Notes: generated from the letters alone by a model not told the origin. A DNA stretch of 64,000 bases from Candidatus Terraquivivens ruidianensis (GCA_023267975.1 JALNLA010000001.1:248001-312000); one strand, 5' to 3'; shown: positions 35,567-43,441, counted from the first letter of the stretch. A program made the numbers and translations.

Positions 35567-35866
35567 ATGAGTAGTATGTCAAATGTAAAGGATAAGTTTC
35601 TCACAATATCCATGATAGCTATCCTCCTACTCATAGTGTGGGGGATGTTCCTCGGTGTTCTTTATCTGATGTCAGTGTTCGTGATTCCGTTGACTACTTC
35701 ACCTAATGAGCCTCTACTGCTTTCGGTATACAGAATCGGGACGGCTCTCTTGATTCTCGTGGTGTGGATTATCGGCTGGCACAGGCTTGCGACGTTCTGG
35801 CTGTATAGGGTTTTGAAAAAGGGTGGTGGACATGAGGGGTCCGAGAGAAACGATAGTCCAAGTTGA
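35567..35866 (+). CDS. Small two-helix membrane protein
   Basis: A 99-residue protein with two hydrophobic helices (FLTISMIAILLLIVWGMFLGVLYLM and IGTALLILVVWIIGWHRLATFWL) joined by a short outer loop and followed by a charged, histidine-containing tail. No known family is recognised. Its ATG comes one base after the stop of the AglH-like gene, and its end overlaps the next gene by about 35 bases, so it is part of that transcript. It may be an accessory subunit of the phosphotransferase; this rests only on position. Confidence 0.65.
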   Translation: MSSMSNVKDKFLTISMIAILLLIVWGMFLGVLYLMSVFVIPLTTSPNEPLLLSVYRIGTALLILVVWIIGWHRLATFWLYRVLKKGGGHEGSERNDSPS

Positions 35867-36998
35867 CGTCTCTATCACTGGTATCCCAACATCGGTCAAG
35901 ATAGCTAGTGCGGGCTACAAGGTGATCTTTGCAACGACCAGCGACTACGTTGCAGCCCAGCTAAAGGAGTATAGGTCATCGCTACATAGGGTACCTAAGT
36001 CGCTCTTCACAAAACTTTTGTTAGGAGGAATGCTCATGGCAACAACTGACATAGAAAGCGCCTTAGCCTCATCGAAGACTATACTCGTCACAAGCCATGC
36101 ATTAGGAATTGAAGAAGAAATGGAAGCCGTGATGAATCTCTTCAAACAGATGGCGCCTCACATAACCCCAAACTCGCTGTTGGTATACGGCGGGCTGGCT
36201 CCTCCAGGGACAATGGAAGGAGTGATAAACATACTTGAGAGATACTCACGACTCGATACAGAAAAAGACATCAGCGTGGCTCTGATTACACCTTTTGAAG
36301 CCCAAGCCGAAACATACATTGTTTGCTCACCTAAATCTGAGGCGGCCAACATAGTAAAGAAATTCATGTCTACCTTCGTTCCGTCGAACATGATAAAATT
36401 GTATAGAACGTTTAAGGAGGCCGAGACGGCTAACTTGTTACTCATAGCAAAGCAGGCAATCATGAAGGCACTGTCTTCGTATGCTTTGTTGCTGTTTAAA
36501 CAAATGGATGTGAATGTCGAAGATGCACTGAGCCTCTCTGAATGTAAGGCGCCAACTGTAATAGAGGATGACCCAATCTCCCAGATGGTAATGAATTATC
36601 TAGTATCTGAGGAGAGGAGGTTACCGCAGAGGTTAATGCTCATGCGGAACATCATTCGAACAAAGATTGTATTGCTAAGGGCAATAACCACAAATCTTAG
36701 GCGAGAAGTCAAGTTGGCACTCCAGAGAAGCAAAGGTTTGACAGTTGCATGCGTATTTGAGCGCGAGTCTGATAAGGAGTTAGTGAGCACCATGCTACCA
36801 AAAAAAGGAGTCAAAGTCCACTTCTATAACATAGACGAGATTGAGCCAAAGGTCGAGGCTGGCGCAGAGAGAATAATCCCATTCAAGGTTAACTTAATAA
36901 TTTTGGCGGTACATCCCCAAAATATCTCGGAGCGTACGATATGTAGGCTGAAGGAAGAGACGAAACTCATAGACTTGGGCCGCATCATCTCCGTCTAG
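35832..36998 (+). CDS. Degenerate UDP-sugar dehydrogenase-like protein
   Basis: A 388-residue protein whose order of segments follows the WecC/Ugd dehydrogenases: a first strand then ITGIPTSVKIASAGYKVIFAT, KATT-like MATTDIESALASSKT, and PPGTMEGV in place of the usual (V)PGTT. Yet the glycine-rich NAD loop is lost (no GxGxxG), and the catalytic GGxCxPKD is absent: ECKAPTVIEDDP stands in that region. The C-terminal third is diverged. It is probably not a dehydrogenase. Position behind the AglH-like gene and before a Gfo/Idh/MocA gene suggests a binding or regulatory role in the same pathway. The ATG at 35832 follows GGGTGGTGG. Confidence 0.65.
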   Translation: MRGPRETIVQVDVSITGIPTSVKIASAGYKVIFATTSDYVAAQLKEYRSSLHRVPKSLFTKLLLGGMLMATTDIESALASSKTILVTSHALGIEEEMEAVMNLFKQMAPHITPNSLLVYGGLAPPGTMEGVINILERYSRLDTEKDISVALITPFEAQAETYIVCSPKSEAANIVKKFMSTFVPSNMIKLYRTFKEAETANLLLIAKQAIMKALSSYALLLFKQMDVNVEDALSLSECKAPTVIEDDPISQMVMNYLVSEERRLPQRLMLMRNIIRTKIVLLRAITTNLRREVKLALQRSKGLTVACVFERESDKELVSTMLPKKGVKVHFYNIDEIEPKVEAGAERIIPFKVNLIILAVHPQNISERTICRLKEETKLIDLGRIISV

Positions 36999-37088
36999 AT
37001 TGATTCCAAAATATAGAATGCTTTTTCTACTCTTCGAATGGATAACGCTTAAAAGGTAAACGTACAGGAGGTGGCTAGGTCAAAGGAT

Positions 37089-38066
37089 ATGCGGGAAATT
37101 ATTGTTGCAATAATCGGCGCAGGTTTTTGGGGCAAGAATCACGCAAGGGTACTCAAAGAGATGCCGGGTGTTAAAGTAACCCACGTATGCGATATAGATA
37201 TAAACAGGGCAAAGGAGCTGGCTTTAAGATACGGAATTCCCAAATACACGACCGACTACAAAGAAGCTTTATCCGATGATGTGGATGCGTTCATTGTGTG
37301 TACCCCATCGAACACCCATGCTGATATAGCTCTTACGCTCATAAGAGAGGATAAGCATGTGTTAATAGAGAAGCCTATGGCAACGACGATAAAGCAGGCC
37401 GAGGACATAGTCGCCGAGGCAGGGCATAGTAAGAGCACGGTGATGGTGGGTTTCATAGAAAGGTTCAATCCGGCAATCGGATTAGGAAAAGAGTTGATGG
37501 ACAAAGGTGAGATAGGTCCCATCATACTTTCTTACAGCAAGAGAATAGGTAGTTGGCCTGAGAGAATAGGCGACATAGGCGTCGTGAAGGATACGGCAAT
37601 ACACGATATAGACTTAGCAAGATACATCTTTAATACCGAACCAGTCAGCGTGTATGCCAAGGGAGGCTCTATAAGACATAAGCTCGAGGACCACGTTCAA
37701 GCCGTTTTATCGTTTGAGGGTGACAGGAGTGCGCTGATAGAGGCTAACTGGCTCACGCCCAGAAAGAAGCGTGAGATGCATGTAACTGGCGAGGAAGGTG
37801 TCATAAGCATACAGTTCCTTTCAAGGGAGGTTGTTGTGGAAAAAGCTGATAGCAGTAGGTCTCCTATGGTGAAGCAGGTCGAACCTTTAATGGTAGAGGT
37901 GCAGCATTTCATAGATTGCATTAGAAAGGGCGAGAGACCCCTGGTCGGTGAAGTTGAAGGACTCAAGGCCACGCTCATAGCAGATGCGATACTCGAATCC
38001 ATGAGGACAGGAAAGATTATTGACCTAGAAGAGTTCATGAAGAAAGAACTGACCATAACACTTTAG
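37089..38066 (+). CDS. Gfo/Idh/MocA family sugar dehydrogenase
   Basis: NAD(P)-dependent oxidoreductase of 325 residues. The N-terminal Rossmann loop is GAGFWGKNH, and EKPMAT carries the conserved lysine. The substrate domain has VGFIERFNPAI and DTAIHDIDLARYIF. This subgroup is often annotated as UDP-N-acetylglucosamine 3-dehydrogenase, acting in the synthesis of amino-sugar or uronic-acid residues of glycans. An A/T-rich box near 37048-37058 suggests its own promoter; the ATG at 37089 is preferred, with a GTG six codons upstream (37071) possible. It closes the glycan island. Confidence 0.87.
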   Translation: MREIIVAIIGAGFWGKNHARVLKEMPGVKVTHVCDIDINRAKELALRYGIPKYTTDYKEALSDDVDAFIVCTPSNTHADIALTLIREDKHVLIEKPMATTIKQAEDIVAEAGHSKSTVMVGFIERFNPAIGLGKELMDKGEIGPIILSYSKRIGSWPERIGDIGVVKDTAIHDIDLARYIFNTEPVSVYAKGGSIRHKLEDHVQAVLSFEGDRSALIEANWLTPRKKREMHVTGEEGVISIQFLSREVVVEKADSSRSPMVKQVEPLMVEVQHFIDCIRKGERPLVGEVEGLKATLIADAILESMRTGKIIDLEEFMKKELTITL

Positions 38067-38102
38067 AACCCACACATGAATGGACTCATAGAGGTAGGTT
38101 TT

Positions 38103-39155
38103 ATGCCCAAAGAGTTACGGACGGTTTTTTGGAAACGCAATCAGGTCAGGCTCATAGACCAAAGGAAGCTTCCGTTTAAGCTAAGCTATATCAGCTGCAA
38201 TAGCTACAGGGACGTCGCATTCGCCATCAAAAACATGGCGGTTAGGGGTGCGCCAGCGATAGGCGTAGCTGCGGCCATGGGTATGGCCTTGGCGGCTAAG
38301 AGTGGAAAAAATAAAACCGTAGAGAAGCTCATGTTAGAGTTGGAGAAAGCCAAAAAGGTTCTAGCCTCGACAAGACCTACGGCCATAAACCTCTACTGGG
38401 CGCTCGAGAGGGTCATGAAGGTAGCTAGGGAAGCGGCGAAGAGCGGAAACGTTGAGCACGTAATCTCGAGCGTATTGGAGGAAGCGAAAAAGATGGCAGA
38501 TGAGGACGTGGAAGTAAACAGAGCTATAGGAAGGCAGGGCTCGACGATAATAAAAGACGGAGACACTATACTAACGCACTGTAACGCCGGCTCTCTTGCA
38601 ACAGTCGGTTACGGCACGGCGCTTGGAGTGATAAGGGCTGCATTCGAGGATGGAAAATCCATTTCGGTCATAGCTACCGAGACTAGACCTAAGTTACAGG
38701 GTGCGAGGCTAACGGCCTTCGAGCTGAAGATGATGGGCGTACCCTTTAAACTCATCACGGATGGTATGGTGGGCTACGTGATGCAGCAGGGCTTGGTGAG
38801 CAAGGTCGTGGTTGGAGCCGACAGGATTCTGGCAAGGAGCGGCCACATCGTGAATAAGATAGGTACGCTCACGATAGCCATATCGGCCAAGCACTTTGGC
38901 ATACCCCTCTACATTGCAGCGCCCACCTCCACGATAGACTTCGAGAGTAGGCCGGAGGACGTAGTCATAGAGTTCAGGGATGAGGACGAGGTGCACTACG
39001 TGGGAAGGACGAGGATAACACCAAAGGGTGTTAAGACCATAAACCCGGCTTTTGACATGACGCCACCAGAGCTCGTCACGGCGGTCATCACGGAGAAGGG
39101 AATATACGAGCCACACCGTCTCATGGAGCTCTACCGCTCAATCACCAGCCAGTAA
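38103..39155 (+). CDS. mtnA: S-methyl-5-thioribose-1-phosphate isomerase (eIF2B-like)
   Basis: Aldose-ketose isomerase of the methionine salvage pathway. The signature RPTAINLYWALERV, the catalytic cysteine in THCNAGSLATVGYGTALG and the catalytic aspartate in VVVGADRI are intact. From the ATG at 38103 (MPKELRTVFW) it is 350 residues; an ATG nine codons earlier is in frame. The related ribose-1,5-bisphosphate isomerase has a different RP region, so MtnA is preferred. It follows the Gfo/Idh/MocA gene by 36 bases. A strong palindrome lies just after the stop. Confidence 0.93.
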   Translation: MPKELRTVFWKRNQVRLIDQRKLPFKLSYISCNSYRDVAFAIKNMAVRGAPAIGVAAAMGMALAAKSGKNKTVEKLMLELEKAKKVLASTRPTAINLYWALERVMKVAREAAKSGNVEHVISSVLEEAKKMADEDVEVNRAIGRQGSTIIKDGDTILTHCNAGSLATVGYGTALGVIRAAFEDGKSISVIATETRPKLQGARLTAFELKMMGVPFKLITDGMVGYVMQQGLVSKVVVGADRILARSGHIVNKIGTLTIAISAKHFGIPLYIAAPTSTIDFESRPEDVVIEFRDEDEVHYVGRTRITPKGVKTINPAFDMTPPELVTAVITEKGIYEPHRLMELYRSITSQ

Positions 39156-39176
39156 ATCCAAAAGCTTAGGATAGGG

Positions 39177-39208
39177 TGGGCCCATAGAACCATGGTTCTA
39201 TGGGCCCA
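39177..39208. repeat. Perfect 32-base palindrome downstream of mtnA
   Basis: The two halves (TGGGCCCATAGAACCA and its complement) match without an error, centred on CCATGG. It begins 22 bases after the mtnA stop. As RNA it would form a 14-base-pair stem with a 4-base loop; a run of eight T lies 27 bases further on (39235-39242). It may be a terminator or a processing signal, or a site for a dimeric DNA-binding protein. No second copy was noticed in the window. Confidence 0.85.
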
Positions 39209-39264
39209 AGAATTAGTTACGAACGCAGGAAAAATTTTTTTTCCCACGAGGGCAACTAATTAAC

Positions 39265-39308
39265 TTAATGTAAAATTTATAAACATACGACCCCCACCTT
39301 TCTTTGAA
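39265..39308 (+). promoter_or_regulatory. Promoter of the resolvase-like gene
   Basis: AAAATTTATAAACA (about 39271-39284) is a good archaeal TATA box some 30 bases before the TTG at 39309, which implies a leaderless or almost leaderless message and supports that start. Confidence 0.5.
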
Positions 39309-40070
39309 TTGTTGCTTGAAATACTTGTCATTCTACTTTTGGTAGCGCTTATTATTACCATTTGGAAGTATTCGAGCCTTAAGTCCGTGATGAAGCTTGA
39401 GATTGAGAAACGCGTGGCCGAAGCCATCGCAGATCTTGAGAAAGAGGTTGCAGAAAGGACTCTAGCCAACAGGCAGGAGTTAGAGAGGTGGGCTCAAGAA
39501 GAGACCGAGAGGAGGTTTGAGGAATGGAAAAGGAATGCGTTGCAGGTGGAGTTGGAGAAGTGGCGTGCGACTGAGGAGGAGAGGATAAGGATGGATGCGA
39601 TAGCAAGGTCGCTCTCTACGACTTTAGGACGTGTAAGCGAACAGATAGCGCCCTTGTACATGCTGGCGAAGCTCGGCGTGAACCCAAAGGATGCTCGATT
39701 CATAGGGAGCCCGATAGACTTCATAGCGTTCAAGGGGCTGGAGGAAGGAAGGCCGGAGAAGATACTCCTGATAGACGTCAAAACCTCCAAAACGAGCGAG
39801 CTGACTAAAAGGCAAGAAATGATTAAAAGGTTGGTGGACGATAAGCAGGTCGAGTGGGTGACTTTCAATTTACGTGAACTTATAGAGGAAACGGTTCAGA
39901 CGTTAAAGGAGGAGACGATGGAAGAAGCAAGGTATCAGAAAGAGGAGATGGATTTCGAGACATGGCTGAGAAAAGAAATAGGCGTAACGCCCGAAGAGTA
40001 TCAGGCTCTGGACGAACGCTTCAAAATGGAGATAAAGGATACGTATCTGAAGAGACGCGCCGGAACCTAG
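39309..40070 (+). CDS. Membrane-anchored Holliday-junction-resolvase-related endonuclease
   Basis: A 253-residue protein: one N-terminal membrane helix (residues 3-18), a charged helix of about 80 residues likely to form a coiled coil, then a PD-(D/E)xK-type nuclease core with Asp137 (GSPIDFIAF), Asp156 and Lys158 (LLIDVKTSK). This is the layout of proteins annotated as endonucleases related to archaeal Holliday junction resolvases (COG4741). The C-terminal 60 residues are acidic and helical. Natural substrate is unknown. The start is TTG, well placed for the TATA box at 39271-39284. It has no operon partner. Confidence 0.78.
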   Translation: MLLEILVILLLVALIITIWKYSSLKSVMKLEIEKRVAEAIADLEKEVAERTLANRQELERWAQEETERRFEEWKRNALQVELEKWRATEEERIRMDAIARSLSTTLGRVSEQIAPLYMLAKLGVNPKDARFIGSPIDFIAFKGLEEGRPEKILLIDVKTSKTSELTKRQEMIKRLVDDKQVEWVTFNLRELIEETVQTLKEETMEEARYQKEEMDFETWLRKEIGVTPEEYQALDERFKMEIKDTYLKRRAGT

Positions 40071-40123
40071 AATAATCTTAACAGGCGATAAAGAAACCCG
40101 TTTAAGAGTACCACTTCACGGAC

Positions 40124-40136
40124 AAAACCTTTATCG
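40124..40136 (+). promoter_or_regulatory. TATA box of the SRP RNA gene
   Basis: AAAACCTTTATCG is centred about 26 bases before the 5' base of the closing SRP RNA helix at 40158, the standard archaeal distance. Confidence 0.55.
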
Positions 40137-40157
40137 GGCAAAGATATTCCTTTATTC

Positions 40158-40485
40158 GGTGGCGGCAGGTAGGGCTGGGGAGCTAGCCCTTCCCCTCAAC
40201 TCGAAACGGGCTACACGCGAGGGCCGGATAACCTGGTGGGATGTGGAGAGCTTGGCAGGAATGCATGCCGGAAGGGGGCGTGAGGGTGCGCCTACGCGGG
40301 GTCTCGGAGGGACGCAGCCTCTCCGTAAGGAGGGGATAGGCATCCCTTACGCGCCGAACTGTGTCAGGCTCGGGAGAGAGCAGCACTAAGGCGCGACGGC
40401 ACCGCTGCGTAGCATCGTACCCGATCCTGCTTCCAGCAAGCGCACCTGTCGGGCCCTCCGCTACCCACTGGGGGCTGCCGCCACC
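40158..40485 (+). ncRNA. ffs: Signal recognition particle RNA (7S RNA)
   Basis: RNA scaffold of the archaeal SRP. The ends pair perfectly (GGTGGCGGCAG at 40158-40168 with CTGCCGCCACC at 40475-40485), giving about 328 bases, near the usual archaeal size of about 300-320. Helix 8 is at 40361-40386: GTG, TCAGG, CTC, loop GGGA, GAG, AGCAG, CAC, which shows the conserved SRP54-binding loop. A GTAA-capped hairpin at 40318-40336 (CCTCTCC/GGAGGGG) fits helix 6, the SRP19 site. The GC-rich 5' part (about 40169-40230) fits the Alu-type helices 3 and 4. The exact ends are estimated from pairing. Open frames across it on both strands are not genes. This RNA fills most of the protein-free stretch 40071-40652; the remaining 167 bases to 40652 show no gene. 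Confidence 0.93.
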
Positions 40486-40652
40486 TATAAGCACGCACCG
40501 AATGGTTCTGTAATGTCTCAGCTTTGAGTAACTTAGAGAAGTGGAAAGCTTACATTTCTAAGGGTTAAACCAATTGAATTCTAAAAACATAGAATATGTG
40601 TTCCAATCTTTTGAACAAAAAAAGATTTAATCGCTCATTATATGCTGACTTT

Positions 40653-41012
40653 ATGATGAGCGGGCTTCGTGACTTAATGAGGATAGGCATCCTCTTGATA
40701 GGTATATCAGCCATCATCATAGCGTCGCTCATCATGCACATGTATTTGACACAGTTCGTCAGACAGCAGCCACCCCTCACAGCTTACTGCTCCGATATGG
40801 CGATAGTCATCACGGCAGGGAAGGAATTAGAGAACGTCAAGATATTGGATAACAGGTCGTCGACGTTACATACGTTCCAGAGAATACCTGCCGGTTCACA
40901 AGAGTTTTTCATAGCCCCATCGCAAGGTGTTTATGCGGTCCAAGCTGATGATTATAAGGTTGTAGTCCATTGCGTAAAGCCACAGATACTACCGTCCCGA
41001 ATGTATGATTGA
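40653..41012 (+). CDS. Small membrane-anchored extracytoplasmic protein
   Basis: A 119-residue protein with one N-terminal hydrophobic helix (about residues 10-31, IGILLIGISAIIIASLIMHMYL) and a beta-rich outer domain (MAIVITAGKELENVKILD, IPAGSQEFFIA, YKVVVHCVK) with two cysteines. No catalytic motif is seen. TTTAATC at about 40626-40632 lies some 25 bases before the ATG at 40653, which suggests a leaderless message. An in-frame ATG at 40596 would place the promoter inside the gene. It overlaps the next gene's open frame by 8 bases, so the two may work together. Confidence 0.65.
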   Translation: MMSGLRDLMRIGILLIGISAIIIASLIMHMYLTQFVRQQPPLTAYCSDMAIVITAGKELENVKILDNRSSTLHTFQRIPAGSQEFFIAPSQGVYAVQADDYKVVVHCVKPQILPSRMYD

Positions 41013-41676
41013 AAACTATTCTTTTTCAGACCCTTTCAAATCATTGATGAGTGTTCGAATGCTTAGAAATATAGATGGGTCTCTACAGTATACGAATAGG
41101 TGTTTGGCGTTGAAGAGCGTCTGGAAAATAATTATTCCGGTAGCCGTCGTAGCAGCAGCGGTCATGTTATACATGGCTGGCGCCTTCCCGATTACGGGAG
41201 CTAAACCGCATCTGAAATACAGCGTTAGTTCATCGTGTTGTCCGACATCATACGAAGGTGTTGAGACTGACCAAGTCTTGCTGGAGGTCAAGGGGAGCTA
41301 CGTCTACCTAAAGCACGTCATACTCTATCCTTGTTGTGCGGAGTTTAATGTGGCTCTCGATGAAGAACCCCTCGAGCGGGGCGCGGTCGCAATCGAGGAG
41401 AAAAACGTAGGTGGGATGTGCAGATGCATATGTCGATATGTTATTAGCATTCAGGTTGGACCGTTACCAGAAGGGAAGTACGTCGTTCAGTTATGGGGAG
41501 TGGAGTTCCAAGACCAAGAACCCTTCTTACGATGGGAGGGGGAAGCATTTGTCGGAAACGGAAAAGCTTGTGTGGATATGTGCGGCGACGGTGTTTGCCA
41601 AGAGTTCGTTTGCATGGCTGTCGGTTGTCCATGCCCAGAAACGCCGGACACGTGTCCGATAGATTGCAAAAAATGA
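41005..41676 (+). CDS. Cysteine-rich membrane-anchored surface protein
   Basis: A 223-residue protein. A hydrophobic segment (about residues 39-60, VWKIIIPVAVVAAAVMLYMAG) anchors or exports it. The outer part is rich in cysteine: SSCCPTS, YPCCAEF, CRCICRY, and a terminal module of about 35 residues with nine cysteines (CGDGVC, then GCPCPETPDTCPIDC). Such CGDGxC...CPxDC ends occur in several archaeal secreted proteins and probably bind calcium or are held by disulfides. The true start may be a later ATG (41047 or 41059), which would shorten the cytoplasmic lead. Function unknown. Confidence 0.68.
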   Translation: MIENYSFSDPFKSLMSVRMLRNIDGSLQYTNRCLALKSVWKIIIPVAVVAAAVMLYMAGAFPITGAKPHLKYSVSSSCCPTSYEGVETDQVLLEVKGSYVYLKHVILYPCCAEFNVALDEEPLERGAVAIEEKNVGGMCRCICRYVISIQVGPLPEGKYVVQLWGVEFQDQEPFLRWEGEAFVGNGKACVDMCGDGVCQEFVCMAVGCPCPETPDTCPIDCKK

Positions 41677-41740
41677 CGACAACCATAAAGACGTTTTAAA
41701 GTATAAATTGAAAAACACAAACAATCTTAGAAAGAAAAGC

Positions 41741-42235
41741 ATGTCCGAGGAAGATGCATCGAAGGAATTAGAATCCCTTAAGGAGAAGCTGGAGGCTCTC
41801 GAGAAGGAAAACGAGAAGCTAAGGAGCGACTACTTGTACTTAGCGGCAGAGCTGGATAACCTTAGGAAGTATGCGGTGAAGGAGGTAGAGAGAGCGAGGA
41901 GGTCGGCCATCGAGAACATACTCATACGGTTGATAAACGTTTACGAGACAATCGAAAGGGCTACGGAATCTTGCGGTGAGCAACCATCCCCTTTGCTTGA
42001 GGGTTTAAGACTCATCGGTAAGGACGTTCTAAAAATTCTGGAGGATGCGGGTGTAAGGAGGATGGAGACCGTTGGAAAGAAGTTTGACCCCTTCATCCAC
42101 GAAGCAATAGAACACGTCGAGACGGACGATGTAGAGGATGGTACAATCGTAGAAGAAGTGGCGAAAGGTTACACGTTCAACGATAAGGTTTTGAGGCCGC
42201 CCAAGGTAAGGGTAGCCAAGAGCAAGAAGGCGTGA
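41741..42235 (+). CDS. grpE: Nucleotide exchange factor GrpE
   Basis: Exchanges ADP for ATP on DnaK. An N-terminal coiled coil (EKLEALEKENEKLRSDYLYLAAELDNLRKY) leads into the beta-domain with VGKKFDPFIHEAIEHV and VAKGYTFNDKVLRPPKVRVAK, the GrpE signature. I start at ATG 41741 (164 residues); TTTTAAAGTATAAA near 41693-41706 is the TATA box and lies partly in a longer TTG-started frame. dnaK and dnaJ follow about 2 kb downstream on the same strand, after four other genes. Confidence 0.95.
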   Translation: MSEEDASKELESLKEKLEALEKENEKLRSDYLYLAAELDNLRKYAVKEVERARRSAIENILIRLINVYETIERATESCGEQPSPLLEGLRLIGKDVLKILEDAGVRRMETVGKKFDPFIHEAIEHVETDDVEDGTIVEEVAKGYTFNDKVLRPPKVRVAKSKKA

Positions 42236-42242
42236 AGATAGC

Positions 42243-42602
42243 ATGCCGATATTCGTCGTCCATGAACATCATGCAAGGAGAGCAGGCCTTCACTACGACT
42301 TAAGGTTAGAAATGGATGGTGTCCTAAAATCTTGGGCGTTCAGGAAGGAACTGCCGAAAGAAAAAGGTGTGAAGCGGCTTGGCATACAACAGGAAGACCA
42401 CGACATCGATTATGCTTCGTTTGAGGGTGAGATAGCTGAGGGATACGGTGCCGGGAAGGTACTCATATGGGATAAGGGCGATTATGAAATCCTAGAACAC
42501 GTTCCGGATGAGAAGCTCGTCTGCATGCTAAAGGGCTCAAAGCTCAATGGCAAGTATGTTCTATTGAAGACAAAGATGGGGTGGCTGCTCTTTAAGACCT
42601 GA
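42243..42602 (+). CDS. Stand-alone LigD-type 3'-phosphoesterase
   Basis: A 119-residue 3'-phosphoesterase (PE) domain, known from bacterial LigD and from short archaeal proteins, which trims 3'-phosphate or a 3'-ribonucleotide from DNA ends before ligation. The active-site segment HEHHARRAGLHYDLRLE is intact, as are SWAFRKELP and GYGAGKVLIWDKGDYE. There is no ligase or primase domain here and no ligase gene in the window. It starts 8 bases after grpE, so it is probably co-transcribed with it. Confidence 0.92.
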   Translation: MPIFVVHEHHARRAGLHYDLRLEMDGVLKSWAFRKELPKEKGVKRLGIQQEDHDIDYASFEGEIAEGYGAGKVLIWDKGDYEILEHVPDEKLVCMLKGSKLNGKYVLLKTKMGWLLFKT

Positions 42603-42640
42603 CGAACGCTTATTAATGCTCGATATGTACTTTAAATTGT

Positions 42641-43438
42641 ATGGCTGGACTGATACGTGAGCTTGTAGAAACTCTTTTCGATAAGTTCCAAAATGAGCGC
42701 TTGGAGGACATAAGGGTTGGAATATTTTATACTGGCGTGAAGCTCAGCACAGGCCACGGTGGCGTATCCTACACCATGGCAAGGGGCCTCACAGAAACTA
42801 CATGCTGCCCAAAGGTTCCCATGGCTGGCGAGATTGCTGGCATGAGCGTTAGCGATGCCATTAAGTTGGCAGAGGAGGAAGACACGATTCTGTCGGCCAT
42901 CGGCATAGCTACGATTAACGCAGCATCCCAGTCGCTTATATTCGGTGAGATGAGAAGCCGTTACAACGTCATCCTTGGAAACGATGCTTTAGATACCGTC
43001 AGCATAAAGCCCTCCGACAGCGTCGTCATGGTCGGAGCCTTTCCGCCCTACGTCAAGAGGTTGATGCAGAACGTAAGGGAATTGATAGTTTTCGACGATA
43101 ACAAGTCGGCACTGATGGAACTGGGTCTACCGACAGAGCCCGGCGTAAGTCTCGAGAAGTCTTTGAGGAACGCATCAGTAGCGATAATTACCGGCTCTGC
43201 ATTCGTGAACAAGACGATAGAAAGGCTCCTTGAACTATCGAGCAACGCAAGGGAGGTGCTAGTCGTTGGCCCGTCGGCTAGTATGGTACCAGACCCACTC
43301 TTTAAGCGTGGTGCGACTGTAGTTGGTGGCATAAGGATAATGGACGTTGAGGGGATGCTAAGGGTCGTGAGCGAAGCCGGGGGCACCCGGGCGCTTCTGA
43401 AAGCTTGCGCCGAAAGATACACGATATCGAGGCACTGA
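42641..43438 (+). CDS. DUF364 family protein (putative heavy-metal chelatase-like)
   Basis: A 265-residue protein of the DUF4213/DUF364 type. The N-terminal part has VGIFYTGVKLSTGHGGVSYTMA, and the central part IGIATINAASQSLI; the C-terminal Rossmann-like domain holds VVMVGAFPPYVKRL, VIITGSAFVNKTI and VVGPSASMVPDPLFKRGATVVGG. Members have been linked to metal or Fe-S handling, but no reaction is proven. It is separated from the winged-helix gene by 3 bases. An A/T-rich element (TACTTTAAATTG near 42628-42639) lies directly before the ATG. Confidence 0.88.
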   Translation: MAGLIRELVETLFDKFQNERLEDIRVGIFYTGVKLSTGHGGVSYTMARGLTETTCCPKVPMAGEIAGMSVSDAIKLAEEEDTILSAIGIATINAASQSLIFGEMRSRYNVILGNDALDTVSIKPSDSVVMVGAFPPYVKRLMQNVRELIVFDDNKSALMELGLPTEPGVSLEKSLRNASVAIITGSAFVNKTIERLLELSSNAREVLVVGPSASMVPDPLFKRGATVVGGIRIMDVEGMLRVVSEAGGTRALLKACAERYTISRH

Positions 43439-43441
43439 GGT

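Noticed and set aside
40152-40494. Three open frames (two minus, one plus) across the GC-rich segment
   Set aside because: They lie within the SRP RNA, whose pairing and helix 8 explain the sequence; their translations are low-complexity and match no protein pattern.
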